Assembly (NCBI GenBank): GCA_016744875.1
Contig: JADGDL010000009.1
Coordinates: forward strand, 1-13,085
Reading direction: 5' to 3'
Length of the DNA: 13,085 nt
Source of the DNA: Sulfurovum sp.
Lineage (GTDB): Bacteria > Campylobacterota > Campylobacteria > Campylobacterales > Sulfurovaceae
This document shows positions 12,579 to 13,085 of the stretch, one piece after another. The notes beneath the pieces are model-generated. The model did not search any database and had not been told where the DNA came from. It worked only from the letters and a program-made list of their open reading frames with translations. The position numbers were made by a program, and so were the translations under genes. Each line of letters begins with the position of its first letter. Position 1 is the stretch's first letter.

Positions 12579-13085
12579 TTAATAATTCATCTTTGGTTTT
12601 ACAGGGGGGAATGCTCTAATTGCATTTTTGATATGGTTAGGTGTTTTTTCTGTCTCTTTATATCCTGCTTTCCGTAGATCATAGTAAGCAAATGGCATAT
12701 AGTGTTCTCTGGTTATAACCACTTTCGTATGATTCTTTTTTGCCCAGTTAAACATACTTTTGGCACCTTTAGCCCCTACATGGATACACCCATGAGACAT
12801 TGCATCATCATTACCCATGTGAATGGCATGTCCTCTTTGTGTAAACCATAAGGAAAAGTCCATATTGTTTATACCGGAAGCCTCTGGAAATGATTTTGAC
12901 ATATAAAATCGTTCTTTTCTAAAAATATTAAAGATCCCAGATGGGGTCTCATGTCCTTTTGCACCTGAAGAGATAACCGCTGCCCACCAAATAACTCCAT
13001 CACTGTCTACTGCATACGCAGCACCATCTGCACCTTTTTCTCTAAGAGAAGCAACGATATAATCTTGTCCTGCAAGATCTACAAC
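12579..13085 (-). CDS. L,D-transpeptidase family protein (YkuD domain), 5' end outside window
   Basis: The frame is open to the window edge, giving 168 C-terminal residues; the Met at 12902 is internal, since the family motif GAKGHETPSGIFNI lies upstream of it. YkuD enzymes make 3-3 peptidoglycan cross-links, attach proteins to the wall, or trim it, acting in the periplasm. Visible motifs are GHETPSGIF (metal/substrate loop of the fold), the conserved His in GHAIHMG and the catalytic SHGCIHV, with the nucleophile Cys codon at 12788-12786. Most family members carry Arg or Asn after the SHGC-I/V core, whereas this one has His. After the domain comes a short basic tail ending KPKMNY. The N-terminal signal or anchor cannot be seen. 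It faces eno on the same strand, separated by 219 bases and a terminator, so it is a separate transcript. Confidence 0.88.
   Translation of the reverse strand, partial: VVDLAGQDYIVASLREKGADGAAYAVDSDGVIWWAAVISSGAKGHETPSGIFNIFRKERFYMSKSFPEASGINNMDFSLWFTQRGHAIHMGNDDAMSHGCIHVGAKGAKSMFNWAKKNHTKVVITREHYMPFAYYDLRKAGYKETEKTPNHIKNAIRAFPPVKPKMNY

Noticed and set aside
12579..12902. L,D-transpeptidase starting at the internal Met (12902)
   Set aside because: The frame stays open to the window edge and the upstream residues contain conserved YkuD sequence (GHETPSGIF), so this Met is internal.

Overview
The window looks like a chromosomal segment of a Campylobacterota (epsilonproteobacterial) bacterium of the Sulfurovum/Sulfurimonas type. 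This rests on AT-rich intergenic DNA with extended -10 promoters, a short biotin synthase placed directly behind topA, an enolase gene followed by a small FtsB/DivIC-like gene, and a large multiheme cytochrome c. The genus is an inference from gene content and protein style; no search was run. I see no rRNA, tRNA, CRISPR array, insertion sequence or prophage.

Left part (1-3988, minus strand): a three-gene unit reads leftwards from a divergent control region. It encodes a 12-heme, C-terminally membrane-anchored periplasmic cytochrome c, then a small ABM-fold (YgiN-like) protein, then a stand-alone class II aldolase. A further gene probably begins at the window edge, with its start codon at 10-12. 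The aldolase matches only the first half of the two-domain aldolase/dehydrogenase proteins, so the cut-off gene might be the missing half.

Control region (3934-4040): two back-to-back promoters sit with a 15-base direct repeat (14/15 identical). One copy covers the leftward -10 and the other abuts the rightward extended -10, so a shared regulator is plausible.

Centre (4041-9808, plus strand): a SurA-like periplasmic folding factor and dCTP deaminase (dcd) form a pair closed by a strong terminator. A new promoter then drives topA, bioB and a CPA2-type cation/proton antiporter, packed tightly with bioB and the antiporter overlapping. This is housekeeping: envelope protein folding, dTTP supply, DNA supercoiling, biotin synthesis, ion homeostasis.

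Right part (9805-13085, minus strand): eno, an FtsB/DivIC-like division protein and an acidic, coiled-coil secreted protein with a duplicated 26-residue motif form an operon that ends head-on against the antiporter gene with a 4-base overlap. Upstream of eno is a 219-bp gap holding a clear plus-strand intrinsic terminator without an obvious gene in front of it, which suggests a small RNA or leader transcript. The window closes with the C-terminal part of a YkuD-type L,D-transpeptidase.

The most noteworthy items are the cytochrome/ABM/aldolase unit with its repeat-bearing divergent promoter, the orphan terminator at 12530-12568, and the lysine/glutamate-rich repeat protein in the eno-ftsB operon.
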